Below are positions 40,837-41,865 of a stretch of 41,865 bases of DNA, piece after piece. The stretch's first letter is position 1. Every line of letters starts with the position of its first letter. The DNA is from Flavobacterium sp. (GTDB taxonomy: Bacteria; Bacteroidota; Bacteroidia; Flavobacteriales; Flavobacteriaceae): contig NZ_JAIXYH010000041.1 of NCBI RefSeq assembly GCF_027490375.1, positions 1 to 41,865 of the forward strand, read 5' to 3'. The notes below the pieces were generated by a model. It searched no databases, had not been told where the DNA came from, and saw only the letters and a program-made list of their open reading frames with translations. The translations under genes and the position numbers were made by a program.

Positions 40837-41865
40837 TAACGTGAGTTCGATATAAAAAAGACAGCTTTTTTGATTGAAATAGCGAACTATTTAGTATATT
40901 TATAGTGCTTATTTACAAATAGTTAACTAAACAATCCGCTATGTTTTCAAGGTCTAAAATTATCGAAATTTTTGTTTCAATTGATGATTTCTGTAAAGAA
41001 TTTGAACCAGCTTTAAACGAAAAGCTTATTGGCAAGGCAAAAATTAGGAATAAACCTAGTGCGCTTTCTATGTCAGAAGTAATGACAATTCAGGTGGCTT
41101 TTCATCATTCAGGCTTTAGAACTTTTAAAGATTTCTACCTAGGTTATGTGTGTAAACATCTTAATGACATGTTTCCAAAAACGGTGAGTTATAACAGGAT
41201 GACTGAGCTTTGTTCGGCTAGTATGCTTCATCTTTTTGCGTATTTAAAAAGCTTTGGACTGGGGGATTGTACTGGAATAAGTTTCGTGGATTCTACACCT
41301 TTGAGAGTTTGTGATAATCGACGAATTCATCAGCATAAAACCTTTAAAGGAATTGCACAAAGAGGACAATGTTCACTGGGCTGGTTCTATGGCTTTAAAC
41401 TTCATATGGTTTGTAATGATATAGGACAACTAATTGATGTACAGTTTACTCCGGCAAATGTTGACGATAGAACTCCACTAAAAAGCAGCTCGTTTATTTC
41501 AAAACTATGGGGCAAACTCTTCGGAGATAAAGGCTATATTTCAAGAGCACTTTTTAGCGATTTATTTGGCAAAGGAATACACTTGATTACAAAACTCAAA
41601 CGTAATATGAAGTCCACCTCGCTAACTCCAATAATGGATGCAATCATGCTTCGAAAGAGAGCAATCGCAGAAACTATTATCGACCAACTCAAGAATATTT
41701 GTCAAATAGAACACTCACGCCATAGAAGTCCTAAAAACTTTTTCAACAACTTATTCGCTGCATTGATTGCCTATAATTTCAACGACAAAAAACCTTCCCT
41801 AAAGATGAACTTCGTTGACACAAAACAACTGTATTTACCATTGTAGTTATATCGAACTCACGTTA
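40837..41865 (+). mobile_element. IS982-family insertion sequence, apparently complete
   Basis: Perfect 19-bp terminal inverted repeats, TAACGTGAGTTCGATATAA (40837-40855) and its reverse complement (41847-41865), bound a single transposase gene with its own leader. Total 1029 bp. The window ends at the last base of the right repeat, so a target-site duplication cannot be checked. Confidence 0.85.
40941..41846 (+). CDS. IS982-family transposase
   Basis: A 301-residue DDE transposase that cuts and joins the element's ends. Visible acidic positions are GISFVDSTPLRVCDNRRIHQHKTFKG (first Asp), GDKGYIS and a C-terminal RAIAETIIDQLKN (Glu), with the IS982-type HQHKTFKGIAQRGQ and GWFYGFKLHMVCNDIGQL blocks between. 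The frame is uninterrupted and of normal length, so it looks active. The N-terminus MFSRSKIIEIFVSIDDFCKEFEPAL is typical. The same enzyme could act on the MITE at 15355-15550, whose ends share GTGAGTTCGA. Confidence 0.93.
   Translation: MFSRSKIIEIFVSIDDFCKEFEPALNEKLIGKAKIRNKPSALSMSEVMTIQVAFHHSGFRTFKDFYLGYVCKHLNDMFPKTVSYNRMTELCSASMLHLFAYLKSFGLGDCTGISFVDSTPLRVCDNRRIHQHKTFKGIAQRGQCSLGWFYGFKLHMVCNDIGQLIDVQFTPANVDDRTPLKSSSFISKLWGKLFGDKGYISRALFSDLFGKGIHLITKLKRNMKSTSLTPIMDAIMLRKRAIAETIIDQLKNICQIEHSRHRSPKNFFNNLFAALIAYNFNDKKPSLKMNFVDTKQLYLPL

Noticed and set aside
1..41865. CRISPR arrays, tRNA or rRNA genes
   Set aside because: No regularly spaced direct repeats with unique spacers, no cloverleaf with a T-loop GTTCRA and CCA-type acceptor, and no rRNA signature were seen; the only short repeated units are the palindromes at 40.5-40.8 kb.

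Overview
The window looks like chromosomal DNA from a member of the Flavobacteriaceae (phylum Bacteroidota). The evidence is a moderately AT-rich composition, promoters with the TAnnTTTG -7 box typical of the phylum, genes mostly without Shine-Dalgarno sequences, many exported lipoproteins, large TonB-dependent receptors, type IX secretion (T9SS) sorting domains, and protein sequences of flavobacterial character. No rRNA, tRNA or CRISPR array was recognised.

Layout. 1-3.0 kb: an antitoxin with a wrecked toxin, small exported proteins and a globin-like lipoprotein. 3.0-5.4 kb: feoA-feoB plus a tiny FeoB-associated protein (ferrous iron uptake), reading leftwards. 5.6-9.1 kb: an SPFH protein, small exported proteins and a decayed stretch with broken genes and a transposase fragment. 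9.4-12.2 kb: an outer-membrane beta-barrel receptor, leftwards. 12.3-17.9 kb: a vitamin salvage region reading rightwards, consisting of a PnuC-type transporter, a fused NadR-like kinase/DUF4301 protein, ArfB, a TPP (thiamine) riboswitch and a TonB-dependent receptor. 17.9-22.9 kb: a graveyard of toxin tips (HExxH metalloprotease-like and a probable Tae4-like amidase) alternating with small exported, immunity-like proteins. 23.1-31.3 kb: housekeeping genes (greA, a HIT protein, accC-accB-fabH, rpmF-yceD, pdxA, ribE). 31.7-39.7 kb: T9SS cargo proteins and a large TonB-dependent receptor. 39.8-41.9 kb: an Ala/Lys-rich lipoprotein, a block of short palindromic repeats and a complete IS982-type insertion sequence ending exactly at the window edge.

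The most striking locus is 15.3-15.8 kb. The TPP riboswitch in front of the TonB receptor is split: a 196-bp palindromic MITE-like element with IS982-like ends sits in the P3 arm of the aptamer, so it may simply extend that arm and leave the switch working. About 180 bp further on, a second palindromic repeat is inserted in frame into the signal peptide of the same receptor. That repeat is one of four copies in the window of a structured element (about 140 nt in three copies, 89 nt in the fourth) whose short inner stem covaries between copies.

How the genes work together: feoA/feoB and the small Cys-tailed protein form an Fe(II) uptake unit. The riboswitch, TonB receptor and PnuC protein suggest thiamine (or related vitamin) uptake across both membranes, followed by phosphorylation by the kinase fusion. 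accB/accC/fabH start fatty acid synthesis. The 33.5-39.7 kb receptor/surface protein pair shares an upstream motif and is probably co-regulated.
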